Notes under the pieces: generated by a model | Database searches by the model: none | Told to the model about the DNA's origin: nothing | Seen by the model: the letters and a program-made list of their open reading frames with translations, nothing else | Made by a program: the position numbers and the translations under genes | Shown: piece after piece, positions 22,104-32,824 of the stretch | How the letters are laid out: each line of letters opens with the position of its first letter | How positions within the stretch are numbered: position 1 is the first letter of the stretch | Source of the DNA: Scleroderma bovista | Taxonomy: Eukaryota > Basidiomycota > Agaricomycetes > Boletales > Sclerodermataceae | Assembly (NCBI GenBank): GCA_037178675.1 | Contig: JAYMGJ010000431.1 | Location: forward strand, 62,001 to 126,000 | DNA: 64,000 bases | Direction of reading: 5' to 3'

Positions 22104-25100
22104 ATGGACTACTTCTCGAAGTTCCTACGAAGCGCAAACAGTCAGCCCTCACCGAAGCCCGTCCATGATTACGCTGGGGAGTTCAACCAATCTTGGAACC
22201 TGATCAAGGTGTGCAACCTCGCGTAGTGCATTGCGTGCACTTATCCAGGGAAGTCGGTAGACCACACTCGAACACCCCGATGAACGACAGCTCCTGAAGG
22301 GCATAACCTCGACAGATGTGCCCGAACATCTTCGGTCAATGGTAGATGCGTTGGTGTGGGAATCCTCGCGGGCTGAGCAAGAGTGGGTCAGTTGCTTCCT
22401 TGATACGTTCGCGTTTCACATCCCCTAAGCGCGACAGGTGCTTGCCTTGAGTATTTGTTGAAGAACGGTAAACTTGGTTCATGTCTTTTTTGACGTCATC
22501 ATTTAGAATGATCGTGTAGATGTCCTTGGGACGCTCGTTCGACTCAGTGAGCCAGACCGACCGTCAGGGATACAAGCAGAGGTCCTCCGTGCAGTGCAGA
22601 ATATGGTAGTCCTTATGGATGAACAGTTCCTTGTGCACTCTGCTGTGCATAGAGCTGTTCTGAGGCTGCTCCGGAACTGTGTGGGCGATGACATCCAAGA
22701 ACAGCTGGATGGCCGCCACAAGGTTATGGGGGCTGCTAAGAATGCTGTTCGTAGCCAGCCTTCTGAATACGAAGTAGATCGTGAGCGTTATTCTTACTGC
22801 CGGCATTTTCTGTGTTCACGAGAGCTCCAGTGGTCAATCTGCTTTGCATACTTTGCAGCCGCATCCGAACACACAGAGAACTACTCATGATATTCTTCCA
22901 TGATAAGCATTGGTACCGATCTGAACCCCTCTTTTCTGTCGAGGAGGATGAAGACGAAGAAGAGGACGAAGACGGTGATACGGGACATCAAGGTTTCGAC
23001 AATGATCCTGCACGTACTCCTTCACCGGCCTCGTCGCAAGCAACAATAACCTCTGCCCCAGTTTCCTCCAATGCGCGGAAACCAGAGTACGAGTTCCTTT
23101 TGTTTAACTACTTGTTGCGCTTTGTCCACCGCGAAGGGCAAATAGGTGACTTTGCTCGTGCTGGGCTTTTGTTCTTGATGGACGTGGCCATGTCTCCTGG
23201 AGAGCCTTCCCGCTGCGCTTCGAGGGACGAAAAAGCCGGGTTGGATCCTTCCTCCTCTGAACACCCTGCGCCGGACCCAATCACGGACGCTGCTCTCTCG
23301 CTTGCAGAATACATAGTGGATGGTGACTTCTCTGAAGTCCTTGGCGCTGGTCTGGGGGCCGTGTACTCACTACTCCCTTCGAAACTCGAGATACGCTCTC
23401 CCAAGACTTCAGACGCAAATCTAAACAACGGAATGGTCCTCGGCTGCACAGGAGCGAAGTCAAAGGATGATGCTGAAGCGCCCACGGACAGGAGCTCGGC
23501 ACTTGGCTTGGAGGATTCCAACAATCCGGACTTCAAGTCTCGCCTTGATCATTTCCTCAAACTCCTCGAGTTTTTGGAAGATATCATCCGTAGAAACGTT
23601 CTTCGCGATTCTAGAGACAGAGAAATCGATGCTTCTGCTCTGGTTGGCACTTCCATCGTCCAGTCTATTCTTGACGCAGTTCGCCGTATATTCCTCGAAA
23701 ACGTGCTATATCCTTCCATATTAGAATGCTCCGATATCGATGGCAGTGCCGTCGCCGTTTTGTCGTACGTCGACATCATGATCCGGACTTTACAGACCAG
23801 TCGGTTGTCTGACCTGCTCGTCGACTTCCTCATGAGTGAGGACAACGAAGATGTTAATATACGCCATCGTCCACCTAGTACACTGTCCCTGAATACTAGC
23901 GGGCTTCCATTGTGGAAGTCAGCTGCTGTACTAGACAGACAGGCTAAACTCTCCCGACGGAAGAGCAGCGCTATGATGTTGTTGGAGCTCGAGGCACCGG
24001 ACTCTAGGCGGCCGTCGGGGTATTTCACTTCTGTTGGCCGCTTCACCCTCAAAGATCTCTTATTGTCGAACTTGCGCTCCCAGAACCAGGCGACAATGAT
24101 CGCTGCATTGCAACTATTTCAGACCATGCTAAGCCAGCGTTGTCGAGTCAGCACAGACCGCCTACTCCTTGTCATTCCTGATGCAAACGCGACTAGCTAT
24201 CCTGAACCTATCACGATCACGCATGTCCACCCTCCGCAGGAGTCAGGAGAAGAAAGCGACAGCGAAGAATTTGTGTATCCTGGGGCAGAGACTGAAACTC
24301 GTACCCCTCCACCGATCCCTCAGTTTAGTTATGTCCAGCCGGAAACGACATACACCACTCACGAGCGGGAGATGGATCTTTATTTTACGCTCGTCTCACG
24401 CTTGGATCCATCGCATAACGAGGACGTTTTCAGCACAGGTTACGAACACTATCTCCACGATGCGGTTACTGCTATCCAGCACCATCCGTGCTTTTGCGTC
24501 GATTCAGACGAGGACCCTCAGGCCAGATCAAGGCGTAGACACCGTCTCAACGTCAATGATCCCTTTTTGTCTACTGTTATAGAATGTCTTCGCAGGTTCT
24601 TCGTGAACACCCCGAAAGCAAACATTTCTTTGACAGGGGTGTTGGCCGAGCTTGCACTTTGTCCAGACAGGTCGATCGCTGGGTGGCTTACATGCGCTTC
24701 CAGCGACATTCTGCCTGCGATCCCGTCGGATGATTTGATGCTAGATGACATACGAGATGACCCATCACTCGATTTCGACATTGAGGAGAAGCTAGTCACG
24801 GAGACCAACGTTTTACCTGCAAAGAGATTAGACGAGACCTCTCGTCCTATTGTGCACTCCATCTTCCAAGGACTGGTTGACCAGCTGGAACGTTATCGGC
24901 AGTTGGTAGAAGGGTTTGACAAGTATCTGTTAGAGCGCCGACAGGGCCTTCTCTTCTCAGAGAATCTCACTGACGCTCTTACGTTGGTTCTGGAACCTGT
25001 GGTTGACCCCAGTCATACTCAACCCTCTCCTGGACCATCTGGCAATGCTCAACTTGCTACTCCATCGCGCCCAAAGTCGAAACCAAGAAGCTCACTGGTA

Positions 25101-25520
25101 TCTTTCTTAACGCCACGGAAGAACAAAACGAAGGTCCAGGTCTCCCCCGAGTCCCAAGCGCCACCAAGGAATGATAATAAATCAGCCACTGTGTCCAATC
25201 CTTTCGGGCCACATTACCAACGGACGACAGATATCCTCGTCGAGCCATTTATGGCACCTCTATCGTCTTCTGGCCTCTGGGCACCTGTCAAGCCCTTCAG
25301 CTGGAATACTGATGAAGAAGACGTGTTCACCGATAGTCATTGGGGAGGAGAGAGAACCCGCGCCGAAGCAGTGGTGGATCAAGGTGAACGGCCGGCTACG
25401 CAGGTGACACTGTCGCATCTACTGGATAACGTGGTTATTCTGGAGGAGTGTATCAAGGAGCTTGCTGCGATCATCCAGGCGCGGCGAAGTCTTGGGATCG
25501 ATTCGTTGAGGTATGTGTAA
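22104..25520 (+). CDS. FHIP / RAI16-like protein (FTS-Hook-FHIP complex subunit)
   Basis: The start ATG at 22104 gives MDYFSKFLRSANSQP and a short first exon. The next exon continues with TTLEHPDERQLLKGITSTDVPEHL, then CLEYLLKN, LVRLSEP, and VHSAVHRAVLRLLRNC. After an intron at about 22776-22828 a long exon carries VNLLCILCSRIRTHRELLMIFF, an acidic stretch (EEDEDEEEDEDGD), and YEFLLFNYLLRFVHREGQIGDFARAGLLFL. This last block is the signature of the RAI16-like/FHIP family, which links dynein-dynactin to early endosomes through Hook and FTS. The rest is helical with Ser/Pro-rich linkers, ending at 25520. The total of about 1,000 residues matches fungal FhipA. What first looked like a frameshift near 22,260 disappears if the acceptor is CGGTAG at about 22260. 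Confidence 0.85.
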
Positions 25521-25645
25521 TATCTTGTTGTGTAAATATAGATACTAGTACATCTGGTATCCCATTCCATTCGACCAGCGGACAAAGTAACAGCGAGGAA
25601 CTTAACATAAGTTAAACACACGGCTCAGCGGTCAGTGCAAACCAA

Positions 25646-26737
25646 CTATTTGGTCTTCACACGAGTCTTTCCTCTGCCCTTGGTCGTTCTTGTGGACTGC
25701 TTAGATTGGGGTTTTTCAGAGGAAGAAGGCGCCGACCGCGGCTTTTTCTTTGGTGACGGTGTCTCTTCTTCGTCACCGGGTTCTTCGGCAGCTGTCTTCG
25801 TCCGTTTCTTACCTTTCCCCCCTCTGCTCTTGGAAGAGCCTTCTTCCATTGCCGTATATTTGGCTGCCAAGTTATCTAAGAAGCCATTGCGAGCTTTCTG
25901 TTTCTGCAGAATGAGGGCCTGAAGGGCTGAATGATCTTCCTGGTCTGCATCCTCCGTCTCGTTGGCATTGCCCTTGCCCTTTGTTCGCCTCGGACCGGTT
26001 TTGCCAGTACCGTAGAATTCATCCCAGACACCCAATTCCCTGGCATGCTCCTCTGCCTCTTTAGCCTCATGCTCACTTTGCTTTTTCCTGACGAGTTTTG
26101 CTTTTTCGTCTTTAGACGTGGAGCGCCACAGAGGAAAATCGGGTAGTTCAGATTGGTTAACAAGATCTGATATTATGCGGATGAAGCGGGGCTCGTCGTC
26201 GATGGTAGAATGAGGGATATGTCTCATGATTTCACCCAGTGAACCTTCGGTCTCGAGGAAAGCTGCCTTCAAGTCTTGTACTTCCTCGGAAGAACCTGAG
26301 GCGAGACGCGTCAATGTAGCCCTAGAGGAAGGGAGAGAATATGTTGACACGCCTTGATACTCTTTCTTCATCTCATCTAGTCGGCCACGCGTGACGCGGT
26401 CGAAGAGGTCCTCAAAGTACGCTTCCCACCCATCGTCCTCGTTTGTTCCAAGTGCTAAGCTGTCATCCGTCGCTCCCGTTGTGTCGTACTTTTTCCTCCG
26501 CTTTGTGTCGCTCAGCACGGCATAGGCAAAACCAACTCTCTGAAACTGCATCGACGCGTGTGCACGTGCCTCGTCAGTGGAAGAGGCATGTTTGTCTGGG
26601 TGGTGTAGGAGGGCCAATTTTCGATAAGCTCTTCTGATGTCCTCTGCAGATGCACCTGACTCGACACCAAGGACCTTGTAGAGGTCGACATCGTCTTCGT
26701 CGGGGAAGAACTGGCCGATGGGGTCGTTGCAGTCCAT
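25646..26737 (-). CDS. DnaJ-domain protein, DNAJC9-like
   Basis: Single-exon 363-residue protein. The J domain spans residues 17-85 (DLYKVLGVESGASAEDIRRAYRK, HPD at LLHHPDKH, AYAVLSDTKRRKKYD). It is followed by WEAYFEDLFDRVT and a helical middle section with EIMRHIPHSTIDDEPRF, which match the DNAJC9 layout. Human DNAJC9 is a histone H3-H4 chaperone and Hsp70 co-chaperone. The C-terminus is highly basic (KSRGGKGKKRTK, RTTKGRGKTRVKTK), fitting a nuclear or chromatin role (inference). It ends 125 bp from the end of the FHIP gene, tail to tail. Confidence 0.88.
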   Translation of the reverse strand: MDCNDPIGQFFPDEDDVDLYKVLGVESGASAEDIRRAYRKLALLHHPDKHASSTDEARAHASMQFQRVGFAYAVLSDTKRRKKYDTTGATDDSLALGTNEDDGWEAYFEDLFDRVTRGRLDEMKKEYQGVSTYSLPSSRATLTRLASGSSEEVQDLKAAFLETEGSLGEIMRHIPHSTIDDEPRFIRIISDLVNQSELPDFPLWRSTSKDEKAKLVRKKQSEHEAKEAEEHARELGVWDEFYGTGKTGPRRTKGKGNANETEDADQEDHSALQALILQKQKARNGFLDNLAAKYTAMEEGSSKSRGGKGKKRTKTAAEEPGDEEETPSPKKKPRSAPSSSEKPQSKQSTRTTKGRGKTRVKTK

Positions 26738-27034
26738 TGAGAGCGACGTGACATTGTGTCACGTTGAGTTACTTGCGCGGCGGCGTGACACGCAGTGTCG
26801 GACAGTCGGAGCCTGATTTGGACCCAGCGACGGCAGCGCACCACCCGCGACCGTGGCGGACGCATCCTAGTACTTGGCCATGGGGAGAACAGTCTGTGGG
26901 CTGCAGTGGAGTACCAGGCAGACAGCGACCAGCAATATTTAGGACTAGTTTCCCTTTCTGTTTGGACATTGTCCCCCAGATGTCGTGAACATCAGATCCC
27001 ACCTAAGCCGATAGCAACTTTGTCGCAACGCCAA

Positions 27035-29660
27035 CTGAATGGGTTGCAGGTTCGCGTCGCCGTCGAGAACAATCGAATCTTTGTTTTCTGGACACACAAC
27101 CTGCACCGGATCCCAGCATTTCCCCATTTTTTTCTTCGCCTCACGCTGGACAAGTCGCACGGCTCTCACGAGGTGTGGGCGGCAGTTCCACCCTGCCAGA
27201 CAGTTGCCTTGTGGTCCCTTCGAAACCTTCGCAGCACTTTGTTTTCTTCCCCAAGGAGCACTCATTATTGTGTCGACATCCTTCACTGCCCGTTGCGAAG
27301 CATGGAGGCATATTTTGCTTTTAAAGAAGACTGACCATCGTCCAAAATTCATTCTAATTCACTCCCCACTACTCCCTCTCATCAGCCGGATCATATCCCT
27401 TCGTTGACCCTCCTCACTACCACCGACATTATATGGCCCCATTTCGGTCTCCATTTCCCCGTCCAGCTCCTCACCCGCAACTCACAGGGAACCCCCACCA
27501 CGCTGCAGGGAACCGTCAGGTTGCCAATCCCGTAAGCGATACCCTTCCCTTTCTCCAGTGCTCTTTTTCACCATCCCCCTCCAGCCCCCAAGTTTGTTAC
27601 CCTCCGATGTCATTTCATCCCGGTGCTGACCCCCGACAGTGGAGAAGGATGTTGATAGAGTGGCAAAGAAGTTGCGTGACGAGTATTCCACTGCCGTGAA
27701 TCGCACCATTCGCACCTCGCTGCCTGATGAGCACCGGCAGCGGTGCGAAAAGTACGTGGCTGATGTTCATGTCTACAAGGTCTGGGTCGTTCCATTGCTG
27801 CTACTCGAATTAGCCATCCTGACCGCGACTCCAGGCTCTCCTAGTGGAGGTCTATGTACATTTGGTACATTGCGAGTATCGGGACAAGCGGTGAGCAGCG
27901 TGGTCTTTGTCTGTCATTTCTTACTAACTTCTACAGACATCCTCTACCAATTAAGCTTCAACAATCGATATCAACCTGGCGGTCGTGGGACCCCTTGAAA
28001 CAGCTAACTCACCACGTCAAGATCAGAGATGTCTTGCGCGGCTATCTGCAACGTGACTGCCAAAAGCACAGCTGGGCTAGATCCCGTATACCCACAGGCG
28101 ATAAAGATGGTATCTTATCCCTGATAGTGCATTGCGGAAGGGCACAAGAAACAGCGTTCCATGACCTGGCATACAGGAGACAAATCCAGGAAGATGATGA
28201 TCACATGCTTTGGAAAGAAAGCGATGTGCTCGTTGATCTCCTTCACTCGGTACATTCTTATCAGGTTACCGCCGCGGAATTCTCGTCTTACTCACTAAAC
28301 TAGTATCTCACCATCCATGACATTGATCCAATTTTCAGAGAGCGCTTGCTCAGCCACACAGTTCGTCTCGCAAGAAAGTCTGCATATTTACCAAAGAGAC
28401 TCGCCATAGATTTCGGCGAAGTAAGTTTGTCAGGGGAAATCCTTACTGGCGGAAGTACTGCGGCCAGTGTTCACGTGGGACGCTACAAGCACAGAGATAT
28501 CGTCGTCAAATGGTTAACGTTTAGTGACGAGAGATCAAGGAACAAGTATAGAAAGGTTCGTTTCACGTCTACCTACTATGGGACTCTGAGAATAATCAAA
28601 AGTTCAGGCATTTTCCAGCGAGGGTATCTTGTGGAGTACGCTGCGACATGAAAACATTGTGCCATTCTACGGGGTGGTTTCAGATCCAAACCTGTCTATT
28701 AGAATTGGCCTGGTGTCCGAGTTTATGCCCAATCGGACCATTAAGCACTATCTCAAAACGCCCAGTGTAAACCGCAAAAGACTGGTATGTACCCATACAT
28801 TATGTTGTCTTCGTAGACGCAGAAGCGTAACACCTGTGACAGGCAGCCGATATTGCGAGAGCGTTGGAGTACATCCATAACTTGAAACCTCCTGTTTACC
28901 ATGGAGATCTGAAATTTGTACGTTGTGCGTGAGTCTTGGCGCCCTCCAGTAACACTCCCATTTCCAGGACAATATTTTGGTGGATGCACACGGACACGCT
29001 CGTTTGGCCGACTTTGGTCAAGCCTCGGCATCAGATTCTAGACGAATTCTGGATACGTCGTCTGTCGGCCGTCCGCAAACGCCTTGGCAGTATCTAGCAC
29101 CAGAACTCTTAGCCCTCGATGACAATGTCCGCACTACCTCTTACAGTGACATGTGGTCCTTTGGGTGCGTGCTGTACGAGGTGAGACACGCTGGTTTTCT
29201 CTCGACGGATTCCTCATTTTTTTATTAAATAGTTACTGGTTGTGTGCTCTTCGAACGTCTTCCCAGCAATGATATCATAAATCGAATAAGGGATGGCCAC
29301 ATGCCCACACGACCACGGGACTTAAAACCAGATGTCTCCACGCTGTGGCCGGTCATTGAGTTATGCTGGCATTTCGTTCCTGAACATCGACTTAGCGCCC
29401 GCAAGGCAGTCAATAAATTGTCCTAACTTGGTAAAGGGTCACGGCTCATTGACACTATATAATGGACGCGATATTCAAGGACACCTGTGTTAACTCGTAG
29501 TTGTTTTGTTGAGATGCCAGATAGATGTGCCAAGGACAAAGTTTCCATGTTCCTACATACAGTAATTACAGAAATAGTTGAAGTAGCAATGGTATTGTCT
29601 GTAAGTTCCTCATCCATAGGAATATCATAGTGCAAGACATGCTAAATCCCTTCATGAAGT
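27035..29660. repeat. Left copy of a 2.6-kb direct duplication (kinase A unit)
   Basis: Promoter, gene and 3' flank match 32825-35450 in the same order and orientation, offset by about 5.8 kb. Similarity starts at GCGTCGCCGTCGAGAA and runs through CGCGATATTCAAGGACAC to AGTGCAAGACATGCTA. Both exon and intron sequence are conserved, so this was a DNA-level duplication rather than retroposition. Confidence 0.85.
27433..29426 (+). CDS. Protein kinase A of a tandem pair, last splice acceptor lost
   Basis: TKL-like Ser/Thr kinase of an agaricomycete-expanded group. N-terminal exons encode EKDVDRVAKKL, HRQRCEKYVADVHVYK, KLQQSISTWRSW and DLAYRRQIQEDDDHMLWKES, shared with copy B. The kinase domain has IVVKW (ATP Lys), FSSEGILWSTLRHENIVPFYG (helix C Glu), VYHGDLKFDN (catalytic loop with HGD in place of HRD), RLADFG, YLAPEL and SYSDMWSFGCVL. 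The glycine loop is weak. At the last intron, copy B has CATTAG|ATAGTTACTGG but this copy has TATTAA at 29223-29228. The usual acceptor is gone, and the next AG shifts the frame to an early stop. The remaining exon (to 29426) still reads RPRDLKPDVSTLW. The first exon (ATG 27433) is uncertain because its phase does not match exon 2. Confidence 0.75.
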
Positions 29661-30190
29661 GGACTTTCGCACTATCGAGTGAGCTGGGGCCTTTGCAGCG
29701 GATCACGTGAGCCTTAGATAATCTAGTACTAGCCTATTCCCCTCTCTCGTCTCTCTTACACGCTCGTACTCATACGTCTTTTCTGACCCACCCACCTCCC
29801 TTTCACATCTCTAGCGTGTTTGGTCTGGCTGGTTTCCCCTATCTCTCCTCCTTCCACTCGTCAGACCCGGCCCGCTGATGCCCCCCTCGCCGCGCACCTA
29901 TCTCGCTCCCCCTATCTTCAGTTGGTCATGCGCGCGCGCGCTCCGGCATCTCGGCCAGGTCGCAACCCCCCTTCGGGATTCAGCGCGCGACCCCCGGCCT
30001 TCCCCACACACAAGTACTCTCCAAATCAGTAATTAGGTCTTTCCTACCTACCACTGATCTGGACGGCCATCTCACTCACCTCTCATCACACGTGCTACTT
30101 TAGATAGCATCTCTTTCGTAGACACGCTCAGATCTCACAGTAGCATCACACTCGCGCCATTCTCACGCTAGCAGCAAAGGTACGTACTCG
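29661..30190. other. Gene-free pyrimidine-rich DNA after kinase A
   Basis: Here copy A stops matching copy B. The sequence is C/T-rich with a (GC)n run near 29930. No convincing gene is visible. It could be inserted DNA, such as the 5' part of a retroelement, but no terminal repeats were found. Confidence 0.4.
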
Positions 30191-30230
30191 GCAGAGACCT
30201 GTGACTGGAGAGGAATGTCATAAAACCTCA
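30191..30230 (-). pseudogene. Short copy of the UPF0658 gene 3' end
   Basis: The segment around CTGGAGAGGAATG resembles the last codons of the UPF0658 gene at 35473-35510. On the minus strand it reads FYDIPLQSQVSAE, compared with YYGIPLQPQISIE in the intact gene. It suggests that the duplication once extended past the kinase into its neighbour. The match is short, so confidence is limited. Confidence 0.5.
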
Positions 30231-31040
30231 GGTCGCGTGACCCACTGGTTCGATTCGACGGGTGATTTTGTTCTGCCATCGAGATTGTACTGCGTCGAGT
30301 GAATGGATACATAAGGCCTTGAATGATGCATTCGCAGCGTAGCCAGATTAGGTGGGCCGACTAGGATTGTAAGGAGTCTGGATGGGCCCTTGTTCTTGTG
30401 GTCGTCAGTTTCTGGCGAGGCTGTCGCATCCTAGGATTAGCCCCAGAGTGATATTGGGCCGTTGTCCGAAGGTCGCTGACCAGGCTCGTTGGGCTAGACG
30501 CCAGATGTGGGTGGCGGTTGGGTGTTCGCATTCTATGTGTTCTATGGACTCCAATGAGGCGTCGCAGCTGGCGCATCGTGCCCTGTGGGCGAGGTAGTGG
30601 ATGTTAGACCAGAAGTCACCGATACATGCGAAGCGCACTTTGATGAGGAAGGTTTGGATCGTACTGTACTCACTCCAAGGCCCGTTGGTTCGTAGGTGGG
30701 GGGCGGTGAGGTCGATCTCATCAGGGGTGAGTTTTCCTGCTCCTGCGACCACTAGTTTGTCCGCTTCTTCGTTCTCAGTCGTGCCATTTTGACCTATCAC
30801 CCATTTGAAGTGGATTGGGTGCTCTTAGTCCGCAGATGGTACGCTGCTTGCCGATCCGCGCTAGGGATCTTCATCCAGCCGAAGTCCTCGAGGGCGCTGA
30901 GGGATTTCATGAGGTTCTGTATACATATCTTGAGTCCGTGATTATCAGAAGGTCGGGCGATGGGGGGGAGTCTGTATAACGACTACTATGGCGGCCACTT
31001 CCCCGGTTTGGTTGCGCCCGGTACTCGGATTCAACCATTT
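30231..31040 (-). mobile_element. Degraded LINE-type element: RNase H and zinc-knuckle end
   Basis: Minus-strand remnants of a non-LTR retrotransposon 3' end. In order: VAAIVVVIQ, a frameshift, IITDSRY (an RNase H catalytic Asp), LEDFGW, FKWVIGQNGTTENEEADKL (the histidine expected in the GHxG motif is Gln), and then HRARCASCDASLESIEHIECEH. This last segment is the CxxC...HxxxC motif found after RNase H in fungal elements. Downstream, LTILV...HSLDAVQSRWQNKI is out of frame. Several frameshifts and the missing His show that it is inactive. No reverse transcriptase domain remains. Confidence 0.75.
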
Positions 31041-32824
31041 AATTGGCTCTGTATATTTGTCGACTCGGGGAAGTGCCGACTGCGTTGGCAGAAGCCTTGC
31101 TTGATACTTGCAGAATGCAGCTAAGTAGTAGGTAGACGTGCGAGGAGGTACTAAAAACCCGAATCATGAGTATATCTGCAGTGTACACATCTTTACCTGG
31201 GACACATACTAGTGTTTGACATAGGTCAGGACACGGATGCAGGCTGTTCATGGGTACAGACCTGCAGGTATTCTCCATCAGTAAAACTACATAAGAGAAT
31301 GGACTAAAATGAGTGATACAAGTAGTGACTAAGTAAACGAGTGTTGTTGTCGGCATTGGTGGTGGGCTCATCGTCAAATTGGCATGACCGTTGGCGCTGG
31401 TAGTTGTGGGGCCATTGTTGCCGTCCCCAGCGTTGGTAATGGTGGGGTCATCATCATCGTCGCGTTGGCGGTGGTGGTTGGCATTGGTGACGTCGTCTGG
31501 CAGGGGATCAACAGGATGTGCGAGTAGCGAAATAGAGAGCTCGAATGGGCATGGAAATAGGTCGAGCACAACATCGGAGGAGTCGATCATGGTGCCCGAG
31601 TGTGAGGATGGTTCGAGAGAGGGAGACCGAGAACACCTTGGGAATTGAGTCAGCTCGCCGGGAGTGCGGTACGGTCGCGGGCCATATGTTTGACGAAGTG
31701 GAAACAGTTGTCCGAATGCGTAAAGGTTGTTGCCAGCAAGGAAGACGGATGGATGGTAATGCAGGCTGTGGATCGAACCCATAGATCCTCCCGAACGAGT
31801 CGGAGACACTCATTACCATGTCGATCGAGTCGGAGGACCAAGGCGGCAGTGAAACACCGTGTGTACACTTTGGAGGCACAAGAACGCACGCAGACGGTGT
31901 TGAAGAACCTGGAATTCTTGGACGAGTTGAGAGGCAAGACGAGGTGATTGCGACGAGTGTTGAGGGCAAGACGACTGGCTGACGTTGGCGATCGACGAGG
32001 TGACGGCGGCGGCGAAGATGGCACAATGCGTGCGCCAACACCAAGCTTACTTGTGTCGTCGGGGCCACCCACACATCCCTCAGAGCATCCGTACTGGACC
32101 ATTAGAGGTCGGAAGACTCAAAGGCAAAACGACTTATTGCCTTCGTGCATATGTAGGGTGCGGGTGGTCGCGCCTTGTCTCCTCAGTCCTACTTTGTGTG
32201 CGTAGGTGCATTCAGTCGTCGCTGTCATCGTCTTCGCACTGGTCACTGGCTATGTGTGTCACTTGTCCATGGTCTCTGTGCGTGTGGATTGTGATTGTTG
32301 CGGCAACACCGCCATGTCATGTCGTGGGCCCCCGATCATGATGATGGTTGGCGTAGCGGCGGTAAGGGTGACAGTTGTGGTGGCGCCCATCGTTATCATC
32401 TTGGCCTGGTTGTGACCTTGTCATCGTCATCGTCGGCTGTGAATCCATAGCCATAGTAAAGAGGGTTGTCATGCTGGGCGCCCACACCTCGTGACTTGAA
32501 AACCAATGACAGAATCACAATTATTCTTGGGAACAGCTGTAACGTCCAAGAGAAGTATGAATGCAACATCTAGAGCCGCGGGGGCCATTTTCAAACGACC
32601 TTCAAACACTTGCGCCACAAGGATCTACCCTCCGTTTTGGAATATTCCACGACAATACGGAGAACATATCCATGTGGTGTATGCGGAAAACTTCGAGTGC
32701 TGGGGACGAGTTTGCCGTGTAGAAAACAATGAAAAAAGGAGAGCGGCAGACCAGCAGTGAGCGAGGAAAGAAAGAAAGAAGCTGAATAGCCTCCGATACA
32801 CCACTGCGTCAACGCACGTCCACC
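31041..32824. other. Gene-poor, compositionally biased DNA between the kinase copies
   Basis: Long frames are open on both strands (for example minus 31039-31809), but they are rich in T, D, H and P runs that reflect GGT/GTT/ATC-type triplet bias rather than domains. I recognise no protein family. The stretch at 32760-32790 is A/G-rich. Confidence 0.45.

Noticed and set aside
22200..22270. Apparent frameshift in the FHIP gene
   Set aside because: Using the acceptor CGGTAG just before ACCACACTCGAA restores the frame, so no mutation is needed.
26945..27352. Minus-strand open frame upstream of kinase A as a gene
   Set aside because: The frame is not conserved in the duplicated copy at 32,825-33,235, whereas the DNA is; it is promoter sequence.
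31039..31809. 256-codon minus-strand frame as a gene
   Set aside because: Runs of D, T, H and P arise from triplet-biased DNA, several other frames are open too, and no domain or splice pattern supports it.
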